From: Bradyrhizobium oligotrophicum S58
Lineage (GTDB): Bacteria > Pseudomonadota > Alphaproteobacteria > Rhizobiales > Xanthobacteraceae
Reading direction: 5' to 3'
Assembly: GCF_000344805.1 (NCBI RefSeq)
Contig: NC_020453.1
Coordinates: 2,852,001 to 2,916,000 of the forward strand
DNA: 64,000 nt
The notes below the pieces were generated by a model. The model saw only the letters and a program-made list of their open reading frames with translations, ran no database searches and was not told where the DNA came from. Position numbers and translations under genes: made by a program. Below, piece by piece: positions 1 through 9,030 of this stretch; position 1 is the first letter of the stretch, and the number at the start of each line of letters is the position of its first letter.

Positions 1-45
1 CGGTCATCCGACGCCCAAACAGACCATCAAGCGAGATTTTCGTGA
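1..45 (+). CDS. 3' end of an upstream gene (partial)
   Basis: The first 42 bases are open in the frame that ends at a TGA at 43-45, giving a C-terminal tail of 14 residues (RSSDAQTDHQARFS). The stop overlaps the start codons of the next gene in a TGATG arrangement, which is typical of translationally coupled genes. Only the tail is visible, so the product cannot be named. Genes for SGNH-type O-acetylation proteins often follow an MBOAT acyltransferase gene, but that is inference only. The frame could also be open by chance. Confidence 0.35.
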   Translation, partial: RSSDAQTDHQARFS

Positions 46-1106
46 TGTCGACAGCAGACGCGGCTGAAATGGGCGATACGCTGGGATCGGCGGCTTCCAG
101 GCGCTATCTTGGCATGGTCGGCGTCGTAGGCCTCGTGGTCGTCTTGGTGCTCTTGCTGGGTGTCTCGCTGTTCTCTCACGAGGGCTGGACCCTCCAAGAT
201 GGCCTGTTGCAGATTCCGCGCAAGGAGAGCCCCGGCTGGTATCGTGATTTCGGGGGCCGCAGCATTCCGCAAATCCAGGATCAGGACGTCTTTTACAGCA
301 ATCTGGGAGGCTCGGTCGACGCCGCCAGGAATGCTGACATCGTGTTCCTCGGCCCGTCCTTCGTCAGCTATGCCCTCGATCGGCAGACGCTCGAGGAATC
401 GCAGGCGCTCAACCGGTTGAAGATCTACAACATGGCCTTCGTCGGGATTCGGGGCGGCGAGTTTTCGCGCCGGGTCATCGAACGATGGAGGATCCGTCCG
501 CGCCTGTGGGTCATCAATGCCGATGACCAGTTTGTTCATTTTTTCAGCAATGACTTGAATGTCACTCTCGGTCCGCAGAAGCAGCCCATCGCCGCCGTTC
601 AGCGCAATCGACTGCGTGGATATCTCACGGTCATCGGCCGCAATCTCCACTGGCGAATCGAGGATTTGATCGCCGCGTATCAGAATGGATATTTCACACC
701 GACGGGCCTCTATCGGAGCATCTCCGACGGAGACATGGGGCTGGATGCCAACCCTGGTTTTGTCGCTCAAGGCAACAAGCCGATGCTGTCGGCGCGGGAT
801 CCCGACTGCCATACGAATCCCGCCGTCGTGGACTATGCGAGAAGCTTCCTTGCCGAGATCGGCGGTCAGGTCGTGCTCACGCTGGTCCCGCACAGCCAGT
901 CTTGCATGCAGCAGGCGGCCGAATTGGCAAAGGCGCTGAACGTCGAACTGATCGCGCCGCCCTTCGATGGACTGACGACGATCGACGGCGGCGGTCATCT
1001 GGATCGGTATGGCGCGCAGAAATTTACGAGCTATCTTGCTCGCGAGATCGTCAAGACCTCGGCATACAAGCAGGCATTTCCCGTTGGCCTCACTGAGGCC
1101 AGATGA
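45..1106 (+). CDS. SGNH/AlgX-like membrane-anchored protein, probable polysaccharide modification
   Basis: Protein of 353 residues; GTG at 42 directly precedes the ATG at 45 and could also be used. One hydrophobic segment near residues 25-48 anchors it, leaving a large domain probably in the periplasm. The segment DIVFLGPSFVSYAL, near residue 95, resembles block I of SGNH hydrolases with the nucleophile Ser in a GPS rather than GDS setting. GGGHLDRYGAQKF near residue 315 resembles the C-terminal Asp/His block of the AlgJ/AlgX/DHHW group. Those families O-acetylate exported polysaccharides with a membrane acyltransferase partner, which would fit the glycan genes downstream. The assignment rests on motif resemblance only. 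Alternative: a catalytically dead SGNH-fold protein. Confidence 0.55.
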   Translation: MSTADAAEMGDTLGSAASRRYLGMVGVVGLVVVLVLLLGVSLFSHEGWTLQDGLLQIPRKESPGWYRDFGGRSIPQIQDQDVFYSNLGGSVDAARNADIVFLGPSFVSYALDRQTLEESQALNRLKIYNMAFVGIRGGEFSRRVIERWRIRPRLWVINADDQFVHFFSNDLNVTLGPQKQPIAAVQRNRLRGYLTVIGRNLHWRIEDLIAAYQNGYFTPTGLYRSISDGDMGLDANPGFVAQGNKPMLSARDPDCHTNPAVVDYARSFLAEIGGQVVLTLVPHSQSCMQQAAELAKALNVELIAPPFDGLTTIDGGGHLDRYGAQKFTSYLAREIVKTSAYKQAFPVGLTEAR

Positions 1107-1335
1107 TAACGTGACTGCGGAGGCGAGTGGGGGCATGCCAGGCAGCGCCAGATCGGCAGCTCCAGCTGGAGCGATCGCGCCGTTTGCCATCCGAGCCGTT
1201 TGCAGTCTGATCTGTTGCACTCTGATCTGTTTGCGCTATGCATAGTGATCCGAATAGGTAGAGCTGCAGGCTATCTTCGGCTCTCGTTGTTCACGTCGAT
1301 CTGTCGGTTTGCTCATTGTCATCATCATGTTCGGC

Positions 1336-1364
1336 TTGGCTTGTTCGCGGCACCTCTGTTATAG
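1336..1364 (+). promoter_or_regulatory. sigma-70-type promoter for the glycosyltransferase gene
   Basis: TTGGCT at 1336-1341 and TTATAG at 1359-1364 are separated by 17 bases, a good housekeeping promoter match. A start near 1371 would give a leader of about 210 bases before the ATG at 1581. It lies in the 474-base gap between the SGNH-like gene and the glycosyltransferase gene; besides the inverted repeat at 1382-1402 nothing else was recognised in that gap. Confidence 0.5.
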
Positions 1365-1381
1365 CTGACCGCGATCCAATC

Positions 1382-1402
1382 AGTTCAATTCCTGATTGAA
1401 CT
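1382..1402. promoter_or_regulatory. perfect inverted repeat just downstream of the promoter, candidate operator
   Basis: AGTTCAAT at 1382-1389 and ATTGAACT at 1395-1402 form a perfect 8-base inverted repeat around TCCTG. The site would begin about 11 bases after the predicted transcription start, a position where a dimeric repressor would block transcription. It could also act as an RNA hairpin in the leader. Confidence 0.4.
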
Positions 1403-1580
1403 CTGCGGGCTGGCGTTTCCTCGTTGGGGGGCGCCGCATCGAACGCGACGGACGTACGTCCTCCTCCTGAGAAATGATCTTGGGCGCGCGCCGGACGCGA
1501 CATGCAGGGCAGACGGTCCGAGCTCCGCTTTGATCCGGACGCGTTCAGTTGGGGCTACAGGTTGCGTGGAACTTGGTCGC

Positions 1581-3545
1581 ATGAAACTGCAAGAGCACAG
1601 GTCGAAGCGCTTTGCCCGCAGGCGGCTGGTTTATCTGGTCTTTGTCGTCGTTGGGGCGGTCCTCAATCTGCTGCACCGACGTACCATGTTCCTTCTTCTG
1701 GTGCTCGCCGAAGCCGCTAGAGTTCCGCTCAGGCGGCGGCTCTGTCAGGCCTATTTCCCGTATGTCACGTCCCACCTTGCTCGTCAGCCCGGGTTTCGTT
1801 TCTCGACGGTGCTCAGCCGCTGCTTTTATAGTTCCTCAGTTCGCGTCCTTTGCAGGATCGGTGCTTACCGTGAGTTGATCGGTGCTGTCCGACGCGAGAC
1901 CTTGGCATGCGATGACGCGGAGCTCAGAAGTGCGCTCGTTCGGTCGCTGTTCGAATTGGGCGAGTTTTCCGATGCGCGAGAGGCCGCGGCAGGCGCGCGC
2001 CCCGAAGAACTCGATGCGATAGGCGATCTGGCGTTCTACAAGGCGATGGTCGACGTGATCGGGGGAGATGAAGCTGGCGCGCTCGATGCGATGTTCTGGG
2101 CCTGCCGCGGCAGTGTGCACCTCTTCCGCCCTCACCAGAACATCGCGGCACGACATCCCGCGCACTATTCTCCCAACAGCCTTGATATTATCTGCGGATC
2201 TCCGGGGCGCCTGTTCGACTTGTGCAACTTCGCCGGACAGCGCGTCACCCATGTTGGCCGCGGCGAGATTGGAGTCCGGCTATTCGAGCGTGCATTGAAT
2301 GCGCAACAGGAACTCCGGGACTCGCCGCCGCCCCTCTCTGAAGAGTTGAGACGGCTGCTCGGCTCGCTTGACGTGTCTCTGGAGGAGCTCCGACTCATTC
2401 CGGAGGAGTGGACCACCCAGATTGGTCATCTCGGCATGCTCGACATTCTGTTTCGCATGCGTGAGCTCGGCTGGTGGTCAGGCAAGGCTGTGATAGTCGT
2501 CCGGCCGGCGCTGATCGCCAACGCCATCTTCTTCAAGCTCTTCGAAGGGCAGGGCAAGGTGCTGGCGCTGGGGCAGACCGTTTCGGAACGGGTTGGCGAG
2601 GAATTGCTGTCGTTGCAGCGCTGGTACGGCCTGAACTTCAATGCGTTTCGGCTGCCCGATGGGCGGGCTGTTCCATGGCAGGATGCGGGGGCGATCGCCA
2701 TCCAACAATGGGAGCGTGAGGGACGAGGGCATCCGCTGCGCGACAAATATGATCAGACCGCAGGCAGCGCGAACGTCGTAGCTGAGCTCTATGGCGAACT
2801 CCGCGCCCGGCATGGCATGAAATCCGATGACTGGTATGTTTGCCTGCACACGCGGGATGCTGCGCACTATCTCGAGTTCATGGGGACTGGCCAGACGCAT
2901 CGTAATGCTCCGATCGAGACGTTGCTCGACGCCATTCGTCTCATCACGTCTCGTGGTGGGTGGGTCGTCAAGCTCGGTGGCCCGAACTCGCCGAAACTCC
3001 CGCCGATGGAGCGCACGATCGACTATGCGACCAGCGAGTTCAGATCCGATCTGATGGACGTCCATCTGATCCGCCATGCCAAGGCGTTCATTGGAACGAC
3101 GTCCGGGCTGACGAATGTCGCGGTCAGCTTCGGAATTCCGTGCGCAGTCGTCAACGCGATCACGACCGACGCCCAGTTGTGGAACAGCAACGTCCGCTTT
3201 GCTCTCAAGCCCGTCCGGCTGGCGGATGGGGCCATGCTGACGCAGCGCCAGCTCACCAGCACGCCTTGGCGCTGGCGTGTGTTCGATGCCGCGGTGCTCG
3301 GCCGCAACGGTGCGCATCCGGAGAACAATTCGGCCGAGGATATCCTGCGCACGGTCGATGAAGTCCTGGCGATTGCCGACGGTCGGATCGCAGAGTTCGA
3401 TGCTGGCCATGACGCCGAAAGGCTGCTGGCGCGCTGGAGACGGACGCTGGAATTGCCTTATTACTACGGCGCGAGCCGGCCGAGCCTTGGTTTTCTCGCG
3501 CGGCATGAGAAGGAGTTCCTTCTCGATGCCACCGAGCAAGGCTGA
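1581..3545 (+). CDS. TIGR04372-type glycosyltransferase
   Basis: Large protein of 654 residues from the ATG at 1581; an in-frame TTG at 1530 would add 17 residues but has no better ribosome-binding site. The N-terminal half is helical, basic at the start, with a hydrophobic stretch (VYLVFVVVGAVLNLL) near residues 15-30. The C-terminal half carries the signature of the TIGR04372 glycosyltransferase family: VCLHTRD near residue 420, a Gly-rich segment (GGWVVKLGG) and KAFIGTTSGLTNVAVSFG near residue 500. That last block resembles the nucleotide-sugar-binding part of GT-B enzymes. Donor and acceptor are unknown. It lies just upstream of the asparagine-synthase-like gene, probably in one transcript, supporting a role in glycan or glycoconjugate assembly. 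Confidence 0.7.
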   Translation: MKLQEHRSKRFARRRLVYLVFVVVGAVLNLLHRRTMFLLLVLAEAARVPLRRRLCQAYFPYVTSHLARQPGFRFSTVLSRCFYSSSVRVLCRIGAYRELIGAVRRETLACDDAELRSALVRSLFELGEFSDAREAAAGARPEELDAIGDLAFYKAMVDVIGGDEAGALDAMFWACRGSVHLFRPHQNIAARHPAHYSPNSLDIICGSPGRLFDLCNFAGQRVTHVGRGEIGVRLFERALNAQQELRDSPPPLSEELRRLLGSLDVSLEELRLIPEEWTTQIGHLGMLDILFRMRELGWWSGKAVIVVRPALIANAIFFKLFEGQGKVLALGQTVSERVGEELLSLQRWYGLNFNAFRLPDGRAVPWQDAGAIAIQQWEREGRGHPLRDKYDQTAGSANVVAELYGELRARHGMKSDDWYVCLHTRDAAHYLEFMGTGQTHRNAPIETLLDAIRLITSRGGWVVKLGGPNSPKLPPMERTIDYATSEFRSDLMDVHLIRHAKAFIGTTSGLTNVAVSFGIPCAVVNAITTDAQLWNSNVRFALKPVRLADGAMLTQRQLTSTPWRWRVFDAAVLGRNGAHPENNSAEDILRTVDEVLAIADGRIAEFDAGHDAERLLARWRRTLELPYYYGASRPSLGFLARHEKEFLLDATEQG

Positions 3546-3583
3546 GCCATGCGACGGCGGCTCCTGGCATCCGTGAGGGCATC

Positions 3584-5554
3584 ATGTGCGGCATAACCGG
3601 CCTGTTGCGACCCGGGGGCGTCGATGAGGGGCGGCTGACGGGCATCGTCGAACGGATGACGGCCGCGCTGGCGCATCGCGGGCCTGATGCGTCGGGGATT
3701 TGGGCGAAGGCCGATGCCGGCGTTGCGTTGGGGCAGCGGCGCCTGGCGATTCTCGATCTTTCCGAGGCGGGTGCGCAGCCGATGCACAGCGCCTGCGGGC
3801 GCTACACGATCACCTTCAACGGCGAAATCTACAATCACCTCGATGTCCGCGCCGAACTCGAATCCTGTGGCGGTGCGCCGAACTGGCGCGGCCATTCCGA
3901 CACCGAGACGCTGCTCGCCGCCGTCCGGCAGTGGGGCGTGGAGCCGGCGCTGCAGCGCCTGATCGGCATGTTCGCCTTCGCGCTGTGGGACTCCGAAACG
4001 CGGCAGTTGATCCTGGCCCGCGATCGCTTCGGCGAGAAGCCGCTGTTCTACGGCTGGAGCGGCGCAGATCTGGTGTTCGGCTCCGAGCTGAAGGCGCTCG
4101 CGGCTCACCCTGAATGGGCGCCGTCGCTCGATCGCGCGGCGCTGACGGCGTTCATGCGCTACTCCTATGTGCCGGCTCCCGCCACGATCTGGACCGGCGT
4201 ACGCAAGCTGCCTGCGGCCTCATTCGTGCGCTTTTCCGCTGATGCGGCGCCGGGGAGCTGGCCCGTGCCGCAACCCTATTGGTCGCTGCGTGGCCGTGTC
4301 GTTGCCGCGCAGGGGGACCGCATCGGCAATGAGGCGGAGGCGATCGCACGGCTGGAGCAGCTGCTGTCGATCGCCGTGAAACGGCAGTGCCTGTCGGACG
4401 TGCCGCTCGGTGCGTTCCTGTCCGGCGGCGTCGATTCCTCGACGATCGTGGCGTTGATGCAGGCCCAGGCGAACCGGCCGGTACGCACCTTCAGCATCGG
4501 CTTCACCGAAGGCGGCTACAACGAGGCCGAGGATGCGCGCAGGGTCGCACAGCATCTCGGCACCGATCATACCGAGCTCTACGTCGATGCGCGGACCGCG
4601 ATGGAGGTGGTCCCGAAGCTGCCGCGCATCTATGACGAGCCGTTCGCCGACTCCTCGCAGATCCCCACACATCTGGTGGCGCAACTCGCGCGCCGGCACG
4701 TCACCGTCGCATTGTCCGGCGACGCCGGCGATGAGCTGTTCGGCGGCTACAACAGGCATGTCTGGGGCGGGGCGTTGCAGGCGCGTCTTGGCCGGCTGCC
4801 GATGCCGCTGCGGCGCGCCATCGGTGCCGCGCTCGGCGCGATCGCGCCGGAGCCGGCCGATACGATTCTCAAAGCGCTGCAGCCGGTGTTGCCGGCCCGA
4901 TTGAAGGTGCGGCATGCCGGTGATCAGGTCGCCAAGCTCGGCCGCATCATCGCGGCCGACGGCTTCGATGGTCTTTATCGGACGCTGTGCTCGATCGATC
5001 AGGATCCGGCCGGGACGGTGGTGGGCGGCACGGAGCAGGAGAGTTGGGCAGGGGGCGAGATGCGGCAGCTTGCGGCGAAGCTCGATCCGCTCGACCGCAT
5101 GACCCTGGCGGATTCCCTCAGCTATCTGAGCGACGACATCCTGCAGAAGGTCGATCGCGCGGCGATGGCGGTCGCGCTGGAGACGCGCGTGCCGTTCCTC
5201 GACAAGGACGTCGTCGAGTTCTCGGCCAAGGTGCCCGCCGGCATGAAGGTGCGTGATGGCCGCGGCAAATGGCTGGTGCGGCAGGTGCTCTATCGCCACG
5301 TCCCGGCGGAGATGATCGATCGGCCGAAGACGGGCTTCAGCATTCCGCTCGATGCGTGGCTGCGCGGGCCGTTGAAATCATGGGCATCGGATCTGCTGTC
5401 GCCGGAGCGGCTGAAGCGGCAGGGTCTGTTCGATCCGGTACGGGTGACGCGGATGTTCGACGAGCATGTCAGCCGCCGCCACAATCATTCCTATTGGCTG
5501 TGGAACGTGCTGATGGCGCAGGCCTGGCACGACGAATGGGCGCGCGCCGCGTAG
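3584..5554 (+). CDS. asnB: glutamine-hydrolysing asparagine synthase family protein
   Basis: Protein of 656 residues, usual for the polysaccharide-locus AsnB group. The chain begins MCGITG, so Cys2 becomes the N-terminal nucleophile of the class II glutaminase after Met removal. FNGEIYNH completes the glutamine pocket. The synthetase half has the PP-loop SGGVDSS near residue 280 and SGDAGDELFGGYNRH, which bind ATP and the acyl-adenylate intermediate. The family makes asparagine from aspartate, but copies inside glycan loci are often thought to amidate sugar carboxylates. UDP-uronate genes lie nearby, so such a role is possible here; this is inference. It follows the glycosyltransferase by 38 bases. 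Confidence 0.85.
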   Translation: MCGITGLLRPGGVDEGRLTGIVERMTAALAHRGPDASGIWAKADAGVALGQRRLAILDLSEAGAQPMHSACGRYTITFNGEIYNHLDVRAELESCGGAPNWRGHSDTETLLAAVRQWGVEPALQRLIGMFAFALWDSETRQLILARDRFGEKPLFYGWSGADLVFGSELKALAAHPEWAPSLDRAALTAFMRYSYVPAPATIWTGVRKLPAASFVRFSADAAPGSWPVPQPYWSLRGRVVAAQGDRIGNEAEAIARLEQLLSIAVKRQCLSDVPLGAFLSGGVDSSTIVALMQAQANRPVRTFSIGFTEGGYNEAEDARRVAQHLGTDHTELYVDARTAMEVVPKLPRIYDEPFADSSQIPTHLVAQLARRHVTVALSGDAGDELFGGYNRHVWGGALQARLGRLPMPLRRAIGAALGAIAPEPADTILKALQPVLPARLKVRHAGDQVAKLGRIIAADGFDGLYRTLCSIDQDPAGTVVGGTEQESWAGGEMRQLAAKLDPLDRMTLADSLSYLSDDILQKVDRAAMAVALETRVPFLDKDVVEFSAKVPAGMKVRDGRGKWLVRQVLYRHVPAEMIDRPKTGFSIPLDAWLRGPLKSWASDLLSPERLKRQGLFDPVRVTRMFDEHVSRRHNHSYWLWNVLMAQAWHDEWARAA

Positions 5555-5555
5555 G

Positions 5556-6518
5556 TCAGTCTTCGACCGTCGCGGGAACGGCGAGGCGGCCGGCGCCTTT
5601 TTCGGCGCTGAGAATCCACACCAGCCCGCCCATGCCGCCGACGATGAAGTAGACCGCGCCGAACAGGATCGAGACCACGGTGCCGTCGGCCGGCACCAGG
5701 CCGGCATAGCCGAATGCGACCATCATCGTCGCCTCGCGCACGCCCCAGCCGGCGATCGAGATCGGCAGCATCGTGATCAGCATGATCGGCGGGGTCAGCA
5801 GGAACAGTTGTTCGAATGCGGCTGGCGCCGCGATGGAGCGCACGGCGCACCAGGCGATGACGACGGCGAGCACATGGATCGACAGCGACAGCACGGCGAT
5901 CTTTGCAGCCGTGCCGGGGCCGAAGATCACCTTGTTCGCGATCACCGAGCAGGCATAGACGTGGCGCGTCGGCCACCACGCCTTCATCCATGCCGCCGGC
6001 AGATAGCCGATGGTGAGGAAGCCGACGCCGGCCGCAAGCGCTGCGGCATCGACCAGCACCAGGGCGAGCCGCCCGTGCTCGTCGGCGATCATGCCGTAGC
6101 TCCAGGGCAGGCTCGCGACGATGATCAGCGCCAGCGCGATGAAGCCGACGGCGCGGTCCGTCAGGATCGAGTAGCTGGCCGCCCGCCAGCCGGCGCCGGT
6201 GCGGCCGATCAGCCATAGACGCACGGCATCGCCGCCGATCGAGGACGGCAGGGTCTGGTTGAAGAAGGCGCCGATCATGTTGTAGCGGAACGCCTGCATG
6301 TCCGTCAGCGGCGCGCCGCACAGCGCGGAGATCTCTCGCCACCGCAGGGCGCCGATGAAAATCTGCACCAGAGTGATGGCCACCGCCAGCCCGATCCAGC
6401 CGATGTTGATCTGGCTGAGCCGCTCGCGGATCGCCGCAAAGTTGATCCCGCGCAGCGCGAGATACAGCAGAGCGAGCGACACCACGATCCGGAGGAGAAG
6501 AATCAAAAACGCACGCAT
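5556..6518 (-). CDS. LPG-synthase-TM family integral membrane protein
   Basis: Protein of 320 residues with about eight hydrophobic segments. It matches the lysylphosphatidylglycerol synthase transmembrane family (also called UPF0104/AglD-like): an N-terminal helix, FNQTLPSSIGGDAVR as the conserved loop, and PISIAGWGVREA near the C-terminus. Members lacking the soluble aminoacyltransferase domain, as here, are common in glycan loci and are thought to handle lipid-linked intermediates. The stop codon is 1 base past the convergent asnB stop. The start chosen is the ATG at 6518, which leads straight into the first helix; the frame stays open far upstream, antisense to the next gene, but that part is a composition shadow. 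Confidence 0.8.
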   Translation of the reverse strand: MRAFLILLLRIVVSLALLYLALRGINFAAIRERLSQINIGWIGLAVAITLVQIFIGALRWREISALCGAPLTDMQAFRYNMIGAFFNQTLPSSIGGDAVRLWLIGRTGAGWRAASYSILTDRAVGFIALALIIVASLPWSYGMIADEHGRLALVLVDAAALAAGVGFLTIGYLPAAWMKAWWPTRHVYACSVIANKVIFGPGTAAKIAVLSLSIHVLAVVIAWCAVRSIAAPAAFEQLFLLTPPIMLITMLPISIAGWGVREATMMVAFGYAGLVPADGTVVSILFGAVYFIVGGMGGLVWILSAEKGAGRLAVPATVED

Positions 6519-6707
6519 GCCAAGCTGGCTTCGCTCTTGGTTGAAACGGGGCCAAGCCGAGTGCGATACGCGCAACTCCCGTCCTGGCAAGGCCGGACCC
6601 CGGGTCGAGGGCGGGCCGTAGCCGCCCCTTGCGGTCCTGATGCCCCGGTGGCTAAACAGTCGCAGGGGTGGCGTCAATGGCCTCCGAAACGACCGGAATA
6701 TCAATTT

Positions 6708-7991
6708 ATGTCTCATGGCCGGAAGATTGCGGTGATAGGCCTTGGCTATGTCGGCCTGCCGGTCGCGGCTGCGTTCGCGCGGACAGGCTGCCCGGCGATC
6801 GGGTTCGACATCGATGCGGCCCGGGTCGCGGAGCTGAAGGACGCAAGGGACCGGACCTGCGAGGTCGATGCAGCCGATCTGCGCCGGCCGGGCCTGCGCT
6901 TCACCAGCGAGCCGGACGACATCGCGACTGCCGATTTTTTCATCGTCACCGTTCCGACCCCGATCGACAGCGCACGGCGGCCCGATCTCGGCGCCATGCT
7001 GGCCGCCACGCGCACGGTGGGAGCCGTTCTGAAGCGCGGCGACATCGTCGTCTATGAGTCGACCGTCTATCCGGGCGCCGTCGAGGAAGACTGCGTCCCG
7101 TTGCTGGAGAGCAGCTCGGGCTTGAAGGCGGGGGCCGATTTCAACGTCGGCTATTCGCCGGAGCGCATCAATCCCGGCGACAAGACCCATCGCTTCGAGA
7201 CCATCACCAAGGTGGTCTCGGCACAGAATCCGCAGACGCTCGCGATCGTCGCCGCCGTCTACGGCTCGGTGGTCACCGCCGGGATCCATCGCGCGCCTTC
7301 GATCAAGGTGGCCGAGGCCGCCAAGGTGATCGAGAACACCCAGCGCGATCTCAACATCGCCTTCATGAACGAGCTGTCGCTGATCTTCCAGGCGCTCGAG
7401 ATCGACACCGGAGACGTGCTCGCAGCCGCCGCGACCAAGTGGAACTTCCTGCCGTTCACCCCCGGCCTCGTCGGCGGCCACTGCATCGGCGTCGATCCTT
7501 ATTACCTCACCTATCGCGCGGAGAAGGCGGGCTACCATCCCGAGGTGATCCTTGCAGGCCGTCGCATCAACGACGAGATGGGCCGGCGCATCGCGCGCGA
7601 ATGCATCCGCGGATTGCTGCGACGAAAGGGCCGGGGTGGCCTCGTCACCATCCTGGGCATGACGTTCAAGGAGAACGTGCCGGACATCCGCAATTCGCGC
7701 GTGATCGACATCATCGGTGAATTGCAGTCCTTCGGCGTCGAGGTGCAGATCGCCGATCCGCTGGCCGATGCAGCGGCGGTGCACGAGGAGTACGGCATCG
7801 GCCTGACGGCGATCGAGGCGCTGCGTCCGGCCGACGCCGTCGTATTGGCCGTGTCGCACGATCAGTATCTCGCCGGAGGCTGGCCTCTTGTGCAGGGTCT
7901 GCTGCGCGAGGAGAGCGGCCTCGTGCTCGACGTGAAGATGAAGCTCGACCGCGCGAGCAAACCCACCGCCATCGAACTGTGGCGACCCTGA
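6708..7991 (+). CDS. nucleotide-sugar dehydrogenase (WbpO/TviB-like, UDP-HexNAc or UDP-Glc 6-dehydrogenase)
   Basis: Protein of 427 residues. The N-terminal Rossmann motif is IAVIGLGYVGLPVA, and the active-site block VGGHCIGVDPYYLT, with the catalytic Cys near residue 259, oxidises C6 of a UDP-sugar to the uronic acid using NAD. KENVPDIRNSR marks the C-terminal UDP-binding domain. This form is closer to the UDP-GalNAc/GlcNAc dehydrogenases (WbpO, TviB) than to plain UDP-glucose dehydrogenase, but the substrate cannot be fixed by eye. The ATG at 6708 follows GGAA by about ten bases; an upstream in-frame start at 6537 would add a non-conserved 57-residue tail. The epimerase gene follows after 10 bases, so the two are surely co-transcribed. 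Confidence 0.85.
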   Translation: MSHGRKIAVIGLGYVGLPVAAAFARTGCPAIGFDIDAARVAELKDARDRTCEVDAADLRRPGLRFTSEPDDIATADFFIVTVPTPIDSARRPDLGAMLAATRTVGAVLKRGDIVVYESTVYPGAVEEDCVPLLESSSGLKAGADFNVGYSPERINPGDKTHRFETITKVVSAQNPQTLAIVAAVYGSVVTAGIHRAPSIKVAEAAKVIENTQRDLNIAFMNELSLIFQALEIDTGDVLAAAATKWNFLPFTPGLVGGHCIGVDPYYLTYRAEKAGYHPEVILAGRRINDEMGRRIARECIRGLLRRKGRGGLVTILGMTFKENVPDIRNSRVIDIIGELQSFGVEVQIADPLADAAAVHEEYGIGLTAIEALRPADAVVLAVSHDQYLAGGWPLVQGLLREESGLVLDVKMKLDRASKPTAIELWRP

Positions 7992-8001
7992 CGGAGCGAC
8001 C

Positions 8002-9018
8002 ATGGCAGACCATCCCATCCTCGTCACCGGCGCGGCCGGCTTCATCGGCTTCCACCTGACGCAGCGGCTGCTCGCCGAGGGACGCCAGGTGATCGGGATC
8101 GACAACATCAATGCCTACTATGATCCGAAGCTGAAGGAGGCGCGCCTCGAGATCCTGAAGGCGCAGCCGGGTTTCGTTTTCCACAAGCTCGATCTCGTCG
8201 ATCGCGCCGGCATCAAGGCGTTGTTCGCCCAGCATCGCTTTCCCGCAGTCGTGCACCTCGCCGCCCAGGCCGGCGTGCGCTACTCGCTGGAAAATCCGCA
8301 CGCCTATGTCGACGCCAATCTCGAGGGCTTCATCAACGTGCTCGAGGGCTGCCGGCATCACGGCTGCGAGCATCTGCTGTTCGCCTCGTCATCGTCGGTC
8401 TATGGCGCCAATACGAAGCTGCCGTTCTCGGTCAGGGACAATGTCGACCATCCGATCAGCCTGTATGCGGCGAGCAAGAAGGCGAACGAGCTGATGGCGC
8501 ATTCCTACAGCCATTTGTACCAGCTGCCCGCCACCGGCCTGCGTTTCTTTACCGTCTATGGCCCCTGGGGCCGGCCGGACATGGCGATGTTCATCTTTGC
8601 CAAGGCGATCCTGGCAGGACAGCCGGTCAGGCTGTTCAATCACGGCCAGATGCGGCGTGATTTTACCTATGTCGACGACATCGTGCAGGCGATCTTTCGC
8701 CTGATCGGGCGTCCGCCACAGGGAAACCCGGATTGGGACGGAAACAAGCCCGACCCGTCGAGCAGCCGGGCGCCCTGGCGGATTTACAATATCGGCAACA
8801 ATCATCCCGAGCAGTTGCTGGACGTGATAACGCTGCTGGAGAAGGAATTCGGGCGGCCGGCGATCAAAGAGATGCTGCCGATGCAGCCCGGGGACGTCGA
8901 GGCGACCTATGCTGATGTCAGCGATCTCGAGCGGGACATCGGCTTCCGGCCGGCGACCTCGATCGCCGACGGCATCGGACGTTTCGCAAAATGGTATCGC
9001 GACTATCATCGGATTTGA
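8002..9018 (+). CDS. NAD-dependent UDP-glucuronate 4-epimerase-like protein
   Basis: Protein of 338 residues of the extended short-chain dehydrogenase family. The NAD motif GAAGFIGFHL is at residues 9-18 and the catalytic Tyr155/Lys159 pair lies in YAASK. FFTVYGPWGRPDM and RRDFTYVDDIV are hallmarks of the CapI/LspL group that interconverts UDP-glucuronate and UDP-galacturonate. Paired directly with the dehydrogenase, it would make an epimerised uronic acid for surface polysaccharide. A TviC-like UDP-HexNAcA epimerase role is the alternative. The next gene starts 12 bases downstream, suggesting a three-gene operon with manC. Confidence 0.85.
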   Translation: MADHPILVTGAAGFIGFHLTQRLLAEGRQVIGIDNINAYYDPKLKEARLEILKAQPGFVFHKLDLVDRAGIKALFAQHRFPAVVHLAAQAGVRYSLENPHAYVDANLEGFINVLEGCRHHGCEHLLFASSSSVYGANTKLPFSVRDNVDHPISLYAASKKANELMAHSYSHLYQLPATGLRFFTVYGPWGRPDMAMFIFAKAILAGQPVRLFNHGQMRRDFTYVDDIVQAIFRLIGRPPQGNPDWDGNKPDPSSSRAPWRIYNIGNNHPEQLLDVITLLEKEFGRPAIKEMLPMQPGDVEATYADVSDLERDIGFRPATSIADGIGRFAKWYRDYHRI

Positions 9019-9030
9019 CGGACTGATTTC

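Noticed and set aside
6519-8111. N-terminal extension of the LPG-TM gene over the dehydrogenase
   Set aside because: It is antisense to a well-conserved nucleotide-sugar dehydrogenase; the membrane protein is complete from 6518.
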